A DNA stretch of 8,280 nt from Gammaproteobacteria bacterium (GCA_002694945.1 NZNP01000005.1:1-8280), one strand, 5' to 3'. Positions 1 through 7,695 are shown, counted from the stretch's first letter. Numbers and translations: made by a program. The notes: generated by a model not told the origin, from the sequence alone.

Positions 1-239
1 TGTAGTAGTACACACGAAAATGAAAAGCACCTTTGAGGAGGAGGAAAAAGATTTATGACGATGGAAGAAGAGGCGGGTGTTTTTGTCAGATAGGAGGGAA
101 AAAGAGGAGGAAAAAAAGAGCAGTGCCGCCAAAAACAACAACACACATATACAAACACACACACATTCTTTATATAGTATTATTAGAGGACGACGACGAA
201 GAAGAAGACAAAGGAGATAAAGACGAAGAAGAAACACCA
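1..239. other. Left-edge intergenic region and DIM1 leader
   Basis: No gene is supported here. The DIM1 reading frame stays open back to an ATG at 33. The 69 residues this would add are low-complexity Lys/Arg/Gly followed by an Asp/Glu run, and they match nothing in the DIM1 family. The stretch is purine-rich in places (about 30-120), then A/C-rich (about 130-165), then holds a TATA-like box at 171-177, then a GA-rich segment up to the ATG at 240. I read it as promoter and 5' untranslated leader. Any upstream neighbour lies outside the window. Confidence 0.6.
171..177 (+). promoter_or_regulatory. TATA-like box for DIM1
   Basis: TATATAG lies 69 nt before the DIM1 ATG at 240. Transcription starting about 30 nt downstream would give a 5' leader of roughly 35-40 nt, made of the GA-rich stretch. 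Its position inside the longer open frame (33-239) is one reason to reject the upstream ATG. The evidence is only motif and spacing. Confidence 0.4.
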
Positions 240-1250
240 ATGAACGGTGGGTTGCGCGTCGCCGGCGGCGTGGCGAAGAAAGGTGGTCCGAAGAACGCGA
301 AAGACATGTCTCGAGCGGCGTATCAAGGCATTCAGTTTCTCAAATCCTACGGCCAACACATATTAAAAAACCCAGCTATAGTAGATTCGATAATTCAGAA
401 ATCGGGAGCAAAGAGCACCGACGTCGCCCTCGAGATTGGTCCAGGGACTGGAAATCTAACCATGAAACTGTTAGAGACGTGCAAAAAAGTAATAGCGATT
501 GAATACGACGCGAGAATGGTTTTGGAACTGCAACGAAGAGTGCAAGGATCGCCGTATCAGTCGAAATTGGAAATCATACAAGGGGATTTCATGAAGGTTG
601 ACTTGCCGTATTTCGACGTGTGCGTGGCGAACGTCCCATATCAGATTTCATCGCCGTTGACGTTTAAGTTATTATCGCATCGTCCGCAATTTCGAAGCGC
701 GACGCTCATGTTTCAGAGAGAGTTTGCCATGCGAATGGTTGCACAGGCTGGCGATTCGCAGTATTGTCGCTTGGCGGTGAACACGCAGTTGTTGGCGAAA
801 ACGCAACACATTCTAAAAGTCGGGAAGAACAATTTCCGACCACCGCCGAAAGTAGATTCGTCGGTGGTCAGAATTGAGCCGCGGAAACCGCCAGTTCAGG
901 TGAATTTTCGAGAGTGGGACGGTTTAGTTCGCTTGTGTTTTGGGAGGAAGAATAAAACGTTGGGAGGGATTTTTAGGACGAAAACCGTGTTGGAATTGTT
1001 GACGAAAAACTATTTGACGTTTAAAGCAGTCAAGGTGAATTTGTTAGACGACGATGCCATGGAATTAGCGGAAGAAGAGGCGAATAGTAAAGAACGTCGG
1101 GAGAAAGTTAAGGAACACGTGAAAGAGTTGATCGAGAAGGTTTTAAACACGAACGGGTACGTGGAGATGCGTTCGATTAAAATGACGCAGGATGATTTCT
1201 TACAACTGTTAGCGGTGTTTAACGAACACGGGATACACTTTGTCGGTTAA
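240..1250 (+). CDS. DIM1: DIM1: 18S rRNA (adenine-N6,N6)-dimethyltransferase
   Basis: This is an AdoMet-dependent methyltransferase of the KsgA/Dim1 family. Family knowledge: it dimethylates two adjacent adenosines in the 3'-terminal hairpin of small-subunit rRNA, and in eukaryotes it also takes part in nucleolar pre-40S processing. The 336-residue product, counted from the ATG at 240, is close to yeast and human DIM1 (about 315 residues). Visible motifs are GQHILKNP (38-45), the AdoMet loop E65-IGPGTG (65-71), the acidic ribose-contact residue E88 in IEYD, D116 in GDF, and the catalytic NVPY (131-134) followed by QISSPL. Also present are FQREFA (158-163), PPPKVDSSV (201-209) and FGRKNKTL (234-241). 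The C-terminus, with DDFLQLL and FNEHGIHF (327-334), is typical of the nucleolar/cytosolic DIM1 rather than organellar homologues. No transit peptide is seen from this start. No intron is needed. The ATG at 306 (Met23, before SRAAYQG) is a less likely start. The gene converges with chorismate mutase. Confidence 0.95.
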   Translation: MNGGLRVAGGVAKKGGPKNAKDMSRAAYQGIQFLKSYGQHILKNPAIVDSIIQKSGAKSTDVALEIGPGTGNLTMKLLETCKKVIAIEYDARMVLELQRRVQGSPYQSKLEIIQGDFMKVDLPYFDVCVANVPYQISSPLTFKLLSHRPQFRSATLMFQREFAMRMVAQAGDSQYCRLAVNTQLLAKTQHILKVGKNNFRPPPKVDSSVVRIEPRKPPVQVNFREWDGLVRLCFGRKNKTLGGIFRTKTVLELLTKNYLTFKAVKVNLLDDDAMELAEEEANSKERREKVKEHVKELIEKVLNTNGYVEMRSIKMTQDDFLQLLAVFNEHGIHFVG

Positions 1251-1373
1251 CGTTGATATGTGAAGAGTAAAGAAGATGTATGCTTAGGTGTCCCCGCGTT
1301 TAGTTAGATACACGTAAAACATAGCAAATTGCAAAACATGTGAAGTGAAGGTAGTAATATCGCAACGACAAAA
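1251..1373. other. Convergent 3' intergenic spacer
   Basis: Only 123 bp separate the stop codon of DIM1 (+) from that of chorismate mutase (-). The spacer must hold both 3' untranslated regions and polyadenylation signals, so the two transcripts probably overlap tail to tail. I recognise no clear polyadenylation motif or hairpin in it. Confidence 0.6.
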
Positions 1374-2468
1374 TTAGTCTAACCTTCGCAATAAATATTC
1401 AACCTGTACGTCTTTCGTCATCGGCATGATCCATTTAAAATATAAGTTCGCGATAATTTCCGGCGCAACTTTATACTTTTGGTTTTTTGGATTCGTCAAC
1501 ACTTTGCTCGCATCTGGAACTTCCTCGTTGATGTCTTGACCGTAAAACGCCGCCTTATTCGTCACTCTCGCCACCACCCTGTCCTCCACCGCTTGATTCG
1601 TCAACAATTGCATCAATCCATTTCCGTCTTGTTTGTGAATCAATTCAGAATATTCCTCCGGTTGTGCGCGAAATTTGGCCTCCGCGACAAACTTCCCGTA
1701 ATGAATCCGTCTCGATATCAATTGCAAACAGTTTACGTCGCACAAGCCGGCGGACCCGTAGTTATTGTCGTCCCCGCTCTCACACATTCCTGGAACAATA
1801 TTTTCCACATACATCTCTTTAATTCTATCGTTGATGTTAATTTTCAAGGCGTACTCGTGTAACACCTCTCCAAAGTTCATCGGTGGTATAACCAACGGCG
1901 GTAAACTTTCTGGATAAAACGCGTGTTCGTCCGGGGAAGTGTATCTTCGAATCTTCCCATCCATCTGTTCTCGTTCTCTTAACATAAACTCAAGCATCGA
2001 GCTTCTCACGCCCGTGTGTGCGTCATAACACGGAACGTCTATGGAATTGGCTTTGTATACCCTATCGTTCACTTTATATTGCGAGCGTTCGATTAACGCG
2101 AAAATGATAGAGTCTTCTTGACGAATGAGCGACTGACGAACGTTATCGAGTTTCAATCGGTCCGACAAATCCGCAAAGTTCGGGTCATTGATCGAACGCA
2201 AAGGGTTCGCGTTGTCCCTGGAATTGCCATATGCTTTTGTTGATGCTCCTCTCTCGCTGCATCCTCTTTGTCTAATTCTCCTCGCGCTACCCAGACTACT
2301 CCCACTACTGCTACTACTGTTGTTGTTGTTGTTGTTATTGTTGTTGTTCAGATAAAACGATGTTTCCCGGGAGGAAGAAGAAGTCGACGAGGACGACGAG
2401 GACGCTCTCAAACGATGCGATGCTACGATAGCACTACCGTGCAAACAACAAAGCGTAGATGTCATCAT
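1374..2468 (-). CDS. Chorismate mutase, plastid-targeted, allosteric AroQ type
   Basis: This enzyme converts chorismate to prephenate, the committed step to Phe and Tyr. The product has 364 residues. The first ~80 look like a plastid transit region: rich in Ser and Arg, nearly free of acidic residues, and interrupted by ten Asn (41-50) and Ser runs. The mature part (about 85-364) aligns with eukaryotic AroQ mutases. Visible are NVRQSLIRQEDSIIF (109-123), NYGSAGLCDVNCLQ (236-249), SRRIHYGKFVAEAKF (252-266) and TKDVQVEYLLRRLD (351-364). By motif matching to yeast, catalytic positions are R111 (R16), R254 (R157), K265 (K168), N291 (N194), E295 (E198) and T351 (T242). Yeast Glu246 is replaced by Gln355. 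G238-S239 match the yeast effector-site Gly141-Ser142, so regulation by aromatic amino acids is likely, as in plant CM1. Two Met codons start the frame; the first has A at -3. No intron interrupts the frame. Function is nearly certain; plastid location is inferred. Confidence 0.95.
   Translation of the reverse strand: MMTSTLCCLHGSAIVASHRLRASSSSSSTSSSSRETSFYLNNNNNNNNNNSSSSSGSSLGSARRIRQRGCSERGASTKAYGNSRDNANPLRSINDPNFADLSDRLKLDNVRQSLIRQEDSIIFALIERSQYKVNDRVYKANSIDVPCYDAHTGVRSSMLEFMLREREQMDGKIRRYTSPDEHAFYPESLPPLVIPPMNFGEVLHEYALKININDRIKEMYVENIVPGMCESGDDNNYGSAGLCDVNCLQLISRRIHYGKFVAEAKFRAQPEEYSELIHKQDGNGLMQLLTNQAVEDRVVARVTNKAAFYGQDINEEVPDASKVLTNPKNQKYKVAPEIIANLYFKWIMPMTKDVQVEYLLRRLD
2319..2348 (-). 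repeat. Asn-codon microsatellite (10 codons) in the chorismate mutase transit region
   Basis: On the minus strand this reads as nine AAC codons and one AAT, coding ten consecutive Asn (residues 41-50). It is followed by AGT/AGC Ser codons (residues 51-55) and preceded by a Ser/Thr run (residues 23-33). It is a near-pure trinucleotide repeat inside the targeting peptide, ahead of the catalytic domain, where length change would be tolerated. Confidence 0.9.
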
Positions 2469-2787
2469 GATATATTAGTGTGCGTGCGTATATAATATAT
2501 CTTTTTGTGTGCGTGTTTGATGTGGAAGCGGTAAAAGTGAAGACAAAAGAGGAAAACACAGGAAGAGGAAAACACATTTTTAAAAGTTGAGGTATTTTCT
2601 TGACTTTGCTCTCTCGTCGTCACGCGCGCGCACTCATTCAACAATATAATACTTACTTGTACAAGGTCTCGTGTAAATGTTATTAAAAATGATACGTAGT
2701 TATTGTTGCTAGTGGTTTTGTAACACATTATTATATCGATGAAAGAGCTTCACGTGCTCTCTCTCGTCTTTTCTTTCGATTATTTTA
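2469..2787. other. Spacer: kinesin 3' flank and chorismate mutase upstream region
   Basis: I see no supported gene in these 319 bp. Both flanking genes are on the minus strand, so the right part should be the kinesin 3' untranslated region and the left part the chorismate mutase promoter and leader. AT-rich TATATAATATAT lies at 2489-2500, only 20-31 nt before the ATG. On the minus strand there is a GTAAGT (2656-2651), followed by a long pyrimidine-rich stretch (about 2575-2525) and an AG at 2502-2501, which could be a leader intron. Short ORFs here are unremarkable. Confidence 0.5.
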
Positions 2788-5700
2788 TTATTCCCAACGC
2801 CGACCGCCTCGCGTTCGTCGAGGCGTCTTGGAAGCTCCTCCTCCGTACGAAGTCATATTCTCCTCTACAGCCGCACGACCTCTCTTTTGCCCACTTTGCT
2901 GTCCACCGTAGGATCCTAACCTACCACTACTCTGTCTTCGCGCCGCAGTAGATGGTGGCGGTAGATTTCGACTGCTACGTCTTCGTTGCTGACTAGTAGA
3001 GGGTGGTTCCTTGCTCAGTTGCGAGTTACCAAACGAGGGCCACATGGACGTGACGTTTCGCTTTGCCCGTTTACCGTGGCCTAATTCTACAGCATTCACA
3101 GTGGATGCGAATCGAAGAGACGCCACGGTTTCTTCCGCAGATTCCTCTTCCGGAGCTACATTTACAAACATAAGCGTCTTACCGTCACCTCCCAAACACG
3201 GTGCTAAAAGATACGTCAATTTTGAATTTCTATACGGCACGTGCTTATCGCCTCGCGCGATGGATGCAAAGACGTCTCCTAAACAAGAGAGCGACTTGTT
3301 AATCGCGCACGCTTCGGACATTCGCGTGCCTTTGGCGCCCGAACGCTTCGTGCGCTCAGATCCGGCCAAGTCGACGAGATTCAAACATCCAGAAAGTTGC
3401 GTTCCTGTGGCAATGTGGACGCCAGTAATGTACACTAAAAACAACGTGTGCGATCGCGAAGAGTGCGTGTTCATCTCTGTAGCTTCAACGGCACGAGCAG
3501 CAGTTGCCTTTCGGACGAGAGCTGCCGCGGCGGAAACGGAATCGATATATTCTCTCACGACGCCCGCGACGGTTGGACACCCACCTTCCGGTGCAGTGAC
3601 GATGTTATGACGCTCGGAGTGCTTTGCGTTTGGCCCAGCTAATAAATCTCGAATTTGGTCGTTGTAGATTTCCACGTACGATGCTTCGATTTCGTACTCG
3701 TATCCTTTCTCGAGCAATTTTTCCTTGCGCTCTAGAATGGCACTCACCGCCCGCGGGATGATGCCACGATCTTCGCCGTCCCCGGAACCTAACATAGTGT
3801 GCGTTTTCCCACTTCCGGTTTGGCCGTAAGAGAATAAGCACACTTTGTAACCATCCATCGCTGACGTAATCATGGACTCGACTTCCTCGAAAACTTCCGT
3901 TTGCGAGGCAGTGGCGTCAAATACGCGATCGAAATTAAATACTCTCGGTTCAAGTTCTGGAACCGTAACGGCGATAGAATCCTTGTCCAAAGCATCGACC
4001 GAGCAATAATCTTCTTCACCAACGAACGGAGGACGCATGCGCGCGAATACCCGGACATTTCCGCGTAATTCTTGAATCTGGTTGTGCATCGCGCGTCGAA
4101 TTTCCTCCGCCTCTAGTAACTGTTGCTCCATCTCGTGCAACCTGTCCGCGTTTCTCATGGCTTCTTCTTCAATCTTCTGCGCTCGTTTCAACGTCGCGGT
4201 CGCTTCTGCCTTTGCTCTTTCGGCCTGATTCGTGAGATCCATCAACGTTTGGCTCTTTTGATCCGACTGAGATGTTCTCGACTTCAAAGACTCCACCGTC
4301 GCCTTAGATTCCTCGAGCTGTCTTGCAATCTCTTTTTCCTTTCTCAACGAGGCGTTCTTCTCTTCTTGGACACGCAACAATTCTTCGCGCAACTCCAACT
4401 CTGCTTGCGAGTTTACGGACGGATCAACCGCATTCTTTGAGTGAAGGCGTTTGCGCTCTTCATCCACTGCGTGTTTGATCTTCATCTCGTATTCAACCGT
4501 CAACTTGGTAATCGCATCGGCTTTCTCACGAATAAACATCTCTTCCTTGGATTGCATGGCGGACTGAACGGATTGAGCGATTGTATTTTCGAGTAAAGTT
4601 GCTTTGGCTTCGTACTTTTTCCAGTTTGCCTTTGCGGTCTCCAACTCTTCAGAAGTCGCAGCGGGAACCGAGCTCGCCATGTTCCCGGCGGTGGCCGCCG
4701 CCGCTTCCAAAGCAACAATCTTAAGGCGCTCGTTCTCGAGTGCTTCTTTTAACTCGTTGATTTGCGCTGAGTTTTGGGCAACTGCTCCCGCTTGGATCTT
4801 CGCCTTTTCAGAAGCCAACTCCGCTTGAGACTTTGCAGACATCTCAGCCAATGTCGCCTCAATAATCGCTTGCTTCTCATCCTCCATCTCAGCGCGCAAG
4901 TTTTCGATCGCATCGCCGACAGCCTTCTCTCTCGCATCCCCAGCTTTTCTTTCTAGCTCTGCCGTGAGTTTTTCCATTTCAGCCCGGTGCATGCGCAAAG
5001 TTTGTTGCTTCGATCTTTCCATGAAAGCCTGTGACTCGGCGCGCAATTGCGCTTCCAAGGCATCGCGCTCTGCTTCTGCCTCTCTGAGTAATTGCTGCCT
5101 CAATTCTTCCAAGGCAACCGAGGACTCCTTCGTTAAGATAGCTTTTTGCGACTCCAACTCAGCCTTGAACGCTTCCGTCTTGGATTCGAGCTGTTTATCG
5201 AAGCGATCCTTTGCCTCTCTCTCCGCGGCAAGCATCGCGTCTTTGCTTCGCCCTTTCGAACTCTCCAATGCCTCTCGCACTCTTTTTCCAGCCTCAGCAT
5301 CGAACTCGGCGCGTAACTTTGCAATATCTTCTTTGTGTTTCAACTCAGTTTCTTGGAGAGTGACCATTTTGTCTTCGGCGGATAATTCTCGGAGCGTCGC
5401 TGCTTGTTCTTCCAACCTGGAATCTAACATTTGCGCCGCCTTCAACTCCATCTGGGATCTCAAACTTTCCTTCGCGGATTCCATCTCCTTCGCAAAATTA
5501 GACTGTGCCACCTCCATCAACGCTTTATGTTCTCGTTGCAACTCTCGTTCTTTTTCCTCCAACGCTTCCTTCTTTTCACGAGCGTATTTCTCGCTCAGCT
5601 TGTCTGCGTGTTCCGACAACATCGAGGCGATATCCTTTGCCGAGGATCTCTCCGATTGATCCATCGACAAAGCATCGCGAGCTCTATTGACTTCGTTCTG

Positions 5701-7140
5701 GAGTTGCTCATTGTTCTTTTCGGCGTGTGCGAGTGCCGATTTCGTCGCCGCAATTTCCAATTCAGCCTCGTGCGTGGCTTGCTTCAGTGCCGCTTGGTGC
5801 TCGGCGGTCAACTGCGCTCTCGTCGCTTCAGCCTCTTTGAGCATAGATTTGCAAATAAGATCGTGCTTCTCCTTTTGATCGGCTAAGCGTTGATTCAAAT
5901 CTTCAAAACGCTGATTAAAACCACTCTTTGATTCACCAATCTGCTCCTTGATCTTCTCCTCCATTTGCAAGTGCCACGCCGCCTTCTCGTTTTCCAACGT
6001 CTCCCTCGCTTCCGCGGTAAGCTGTTGTTCCAAATTCTCCACGGCTAACTCTTTCTCTTTCGCCGCTTCAGCCATGATCTTGTCAATCTCGCTTTGTAAA
6101 CTCTGCTCCAACGCTTGCTTCTCGGCTAACAAATCATTCTTCTCTTTCTCCATTTTGTCTGTCGTCGAGTTCATCTCGTTCACCATCATTTGCAATTTCT
6201 CCCTCGACGCGTCCATCTCTCGTTTTTCTTGAACCCACGCTTCCCTTTCCAACGCGTATTTTTCGTTCAAACTTTCGTATCTGCCTTTCAAGTTTGCGTG
6301 CTCTTCTTTCAACTCGAACAGTTTGTGCTTCGCGTCTTGCGTCTCCGCTCTGGCTTGACTCGCTTCATCCAAAGCCTTCTTCACATTCTCCGAAGCTTCA
6401 GCTACGCCTAGATCTTCCATGGACCTCAACTGCTCGTATTTGTGCGTCTCTTCTTGCAACTTTTGTTCTGCTCTCATCGCTTCATCGACTTTCGATTCCG
6501 CTATGGCAATCTTTTTGTTCAACGCCGCCATCACTGCGCTGTGCTCCTCTTCACGAATTCGCGCACGCTCTTGTTCCAAGTCTTCCGTGGCTTTCGACAA
6601 CTTATCTTCGGCCTCTTGCACTTTGAGCAAATGCGCTTGCGACTCTCTTTGCAGTTCTGTCAACTTTTCTCTCTCGGCGTGTATTTCAGCCAACTCCTGT
6701 TGCGTGTGTGGAATCGAACCGGTATTGTTCTCGGCGTTGCGTGCGGCTTTGAGCAAGTCCCTCTCGATCCTTCCGGCGCCGATAACGAATTGTTCTCTTA
6801 ACTTGACCAAGGCCTTTAACGTTTTCTTCTGCGCTTGAGCGTGCGCGAGCACCTCTTTCACGTAATCCTGGGACCCTTTTGCCGATTTCGGTTTCCATGT
6901 GAGTAACTTCTCGATGGTCGCCGAGTAATTCTCGCCGTCCTCGGCTTCGTACAACGACTTGCTCAGAGCTACAACTTTCGACCGTTCTTTTGCAGCGGTG
7001 TTGAAGACAAACGTCCCGGTATTATCACCGTTGTTATAGTTTTGATCGTTCAATGCTCTCAAATTCGGTTTCACCGCGGATGAGACTCGCGACGCCGTTT
7101 TACTGCCTTGTTTTTCAGTTTTCGCTCGCATGGCAGACAT
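2788..7140 (-). CDS. Kinesin-14, C-terminal motor, exceptionally long coiled-coil stalk
   Basis: Kinesin-14 motors are minus-end-directed and crosslink or slide spindle microtubules. From the ATG at 7140 (A at -3) the product has 1450 residues; many relatives have about 650-800. Order: basic N-terminal tail (1-145); Glu/Lys/Ala-rich coiled coil (about 146-1020) with breaks near 813-830 (Ala/Ser/Pro) and 905-909 (DPS); kinesin-14 neck with RRAMHNQIQELRGN ending at 1028; motor (about 1029-1353); basic C-tail (1354-1450). Motor motifs are VRVFARMRP from 1029, P-loop GQTGSGKT (1106-1113), switch I NTHSSRSH (1224-1231) and switch II DLAGSE (1257-1262). All key nucleotide-binding residues are intact. 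The C-tail carries RRRSSR (1386-1391) and KTPRR (1438-1442), possible kinase sites. The neck directly before the motor is what assigns the family. The frame is open to an ATG at 7296, but the added residues look non-coding. A 5' exon at 7553-7695 may extend the N-terminus by 48 residues. Function in a spindle is inferred. Confidence 0.93.
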   Translation of the reverse strand: MSAMRAKTEKQGSKTASRVSSAVKPNLRALNDQNYNNGDNTGTFVFNTAAKERSKVVALSKSLYEAEDGENYSATIEKLLTWKPKSAKGSQDYVKEVLAHAQAQKKTLKALVKLREQFVIGAGRIERDLLKAARNAENNTGSIPHTQQELAEIHAEREKLTELQRESQAHLLKVQEAEDKLSKATEDLEQERARIREEEHSAVMAALNKKIAIAESKVDEAMRAEQKLQEETHKYEQLRSMEDLGVAEASENVKKALDEASQARAETQDAKHKLFELKEEHANLKGRYESLNEKYALEREAWVQEKREMDASREKLQMMVNEMNSTTDKMEKEKNDLLAEKQALEQSLQSEIDKIMAEAAKEKELAVENLEQQLTAEARETLENEKAAWHLQMEEKIKEQIGESKSGFNQRFEDLNQRLADQKEKHDLICKSMLKEAEATRAQLTAEHQAALKQATHEAELEIAATKSALAHAEKNNEQLQNEVNRARDALSMDQSERSSAKDIASMLSEHADKLSEKYAREKKEALEEKERELQREHKALMEVAQSNFAKEMESAKESLRSQMELKAAQMLDSRLEEQAATLRELSAEDKMVTLQETELKHKEDIAKLRAEFDAEAGKRVREALESSKGRSKDAMLAAEREAKDRFDKQLESKTEAFKAELESQKAILTKESSVALEELRQQLLREAEAERDALEAQLRAESQAFMERSKQQTLRMHRAEMEKLTAELERKAGDAREKAVGDAIENLRAEMEDEKQAIIEATLAEMSAKSQAELASEKAKIQAGAVAQNSAQINELKEALENERLKIVALEAAAATAGNMASSVPAATSEELETAKANWKKYEAKATLLENTIAQSVQSAMQSKEEMFIREKADAITKLTVEYEMKIKHAVDEERKRLHSKNAVDPSVNSQAELELREELLRVQEEKNASLRKEKEIARQLEESKATVESLKSRTSQSDQKSQTLMDLTNQAERAKAEATATLKRAQKIEEEAMRNADRLHEMEQQLLEAEEIRRAMHNQIQELRGNVRVFARMRPPFVGEEDYCSVDALDKDSIAVTVPELEPRVFNFDRVFDATASQTEVFEEVESMITSAMDGYKVCLFSYGQTGSGKTHTMLGSGDGEDRGIIPRAVSAILERKEKLLEKGYEYEIEASYVEIYNDQIRDLLAGPNAKHSERHNIVTAPEGGCPTVAGVVREYIDSVSAAAALVRKATAARAVEATEMNTHSSRSHTLFLVYITGVHIATGTQLSGCLNLVDLAGSERTKRSGAKGTRMSEACAINKSLSCLGDVFASIARGDKHVPYRNSKLTYLLAPCLGGDGKTLMFVNVAPEEESAEETVASLRFASTVNAVELGHGKRAKRNVTSMWPSFGNSQLSKEPPSTSQQRRRSSRNLPPPSTAARRQSSGRLGSYGGQQSGQKRGRAAVEENMTSYGGGASKTPRRTRGGRRWE

Positions 7141-7141
7141 T

Positions 7142-7552
7142 CTGTTGTGTGTTTTTATAATTTTTGAAAAGTTTTTTGTTCTTCTTGTGAGTAAAAAAAA
7201 TAATGTTTGATGATTCACCGCGATCGTACGCCGCGCGATAACGAAGGAAAAATCGTTTTTTACGCGCGTTCTCTTTCGTCGTTCCTTCTGTATCATCGAT
7301 CATCGCGCACTGATGTTCTTTTTTTTTGGGAGAAGGGGCGTCGTCCTCCTCGCAAGTGGTGGTTCAAAGAGAAGATGATTCGAAAAAATCGTCCGTTTGG
7401 AAGAGGGGTATTAAAAAACGTCCTCTCCATTTTTTACAAAAATGCACTGTCCAAGAGGACCACCACCCACCACCCCACCAAGACGACGGTCTTTTTTTGT
7501 AATTCGAAAACGATGTGTGATTCGACGAGAGTCGACGACAAGACGAACGCAC
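7142..7552 (-). other. Candidate 411-nt intron at the kinesin 5' end
   Basis: On the minus strand the sequence after position 7553 reads AG|GTGCGT, a donor form I associate with Mamiellales introns. The candidate acceptor is ACACAACAG ending at 7142, one base before the kinesin ATG at 7140. A branch-like CTCAC (7191-7187, A at 7188) lies 46 nt before the acceptor, just after a T-rich run. Joining leaves the kinesin frame intact, with AG+A coding Arg. A second AG at 7184 would also be in frame but sits too close to that branch site. If there is no intron, this stretch is the kinesin promoter and leader. The only TATA-like motif near that start (7151-7160) is 11-20 nt from the ATG, too near to work as a TATA box. 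I see no other gene here. Confidence 0.45.
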
Positions 7553-7695
7553 CTCGACTGTATCTTACTCATGGTCTGCGCCGAACTCGGAGGCAATTTA
7601 GGACCACCGGTCGTCGCATTCGCATCCATCTCTTGCATGACGCGCGCTTTCGAGCGGGTTCGAGTGGCGGCAGAGCCACCACCTTCGTCGCTCAT
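7553..7695 (-). CDS. Candidate first coding exon, probably of the kinesin
   Basis: Forty-seven codons plus two bases run from an ATG at 7695 (A at -3) to a GTGCGT donor. The peptide begins MSDEGGGSAATRTRSKARV and includes MDANATTGGPKLPPSSAQ. It looks like the flexible Ala/Ser/Thr/Arg N-terminus of a real protein, with codons similar to its neighbours. Spliced to 7141, it gives a 1498-residue kinesin whose tail continues with MSAMRAKTEK. A TATA-like box lies at 7823-7828 on the same strand, about 130 nt upstream. Alternatives: an unspliced 94-residue ORF (7411-7695) whose second half is low quality, or the first exon of another small gene. No domain is recognised. An ATG at 7707 also leads into this frame but is less likely. 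Confidence 0.5.

Noticed and set aside
1479..1862. A 127-codon plus-strand ORF opposite chorismate mutase
   Set aside because: It is antisense to a conserved enzyme core, with no recognisable domain.
2465..2728. An 87-codon minus-strand ORF ending inside the chorismate mutase start
   Set aside because: It has low-complexity composition with Cys/Phe/Asn runs, has no domain and overlaps the promoter or leader region.
4964..5659. A 231-codon plus-strand ORF opposite the kinesin stalk, rich in Ser, Ala and Cys
   Set aside because: It is the antisense shadow of Glu/Lys/Ala-rich coiled-coil codons. Several similar ORFs lie along the stalk, all with the same biased composition and no family match.
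7151..7160. TTATAAAAAC as a TATA box for the kinesin
   Set aside because: It is 11-20 nt from the ATG at 7140, leaving no room for a start site about 30 nt downstream ahead of the start codon.
7172..7184. An alternative splice acceptor AG at 7184 for the kinesin first exon
   Set aside because: It is in frame, but it lies only 4 nt after the best branch-like adenosine and would add a Lys/Asn-rich A-tract peptide. The CAG at 7142 is the better choice.
7141..7296. Extension of the kinesin to the upstream in-frame ATG at 7296
   Set aside because: The 52 added residues include translated T-runs and A-runs and look non-coding. They lie inside the candidate intron, and Met at 7140 has a good context.
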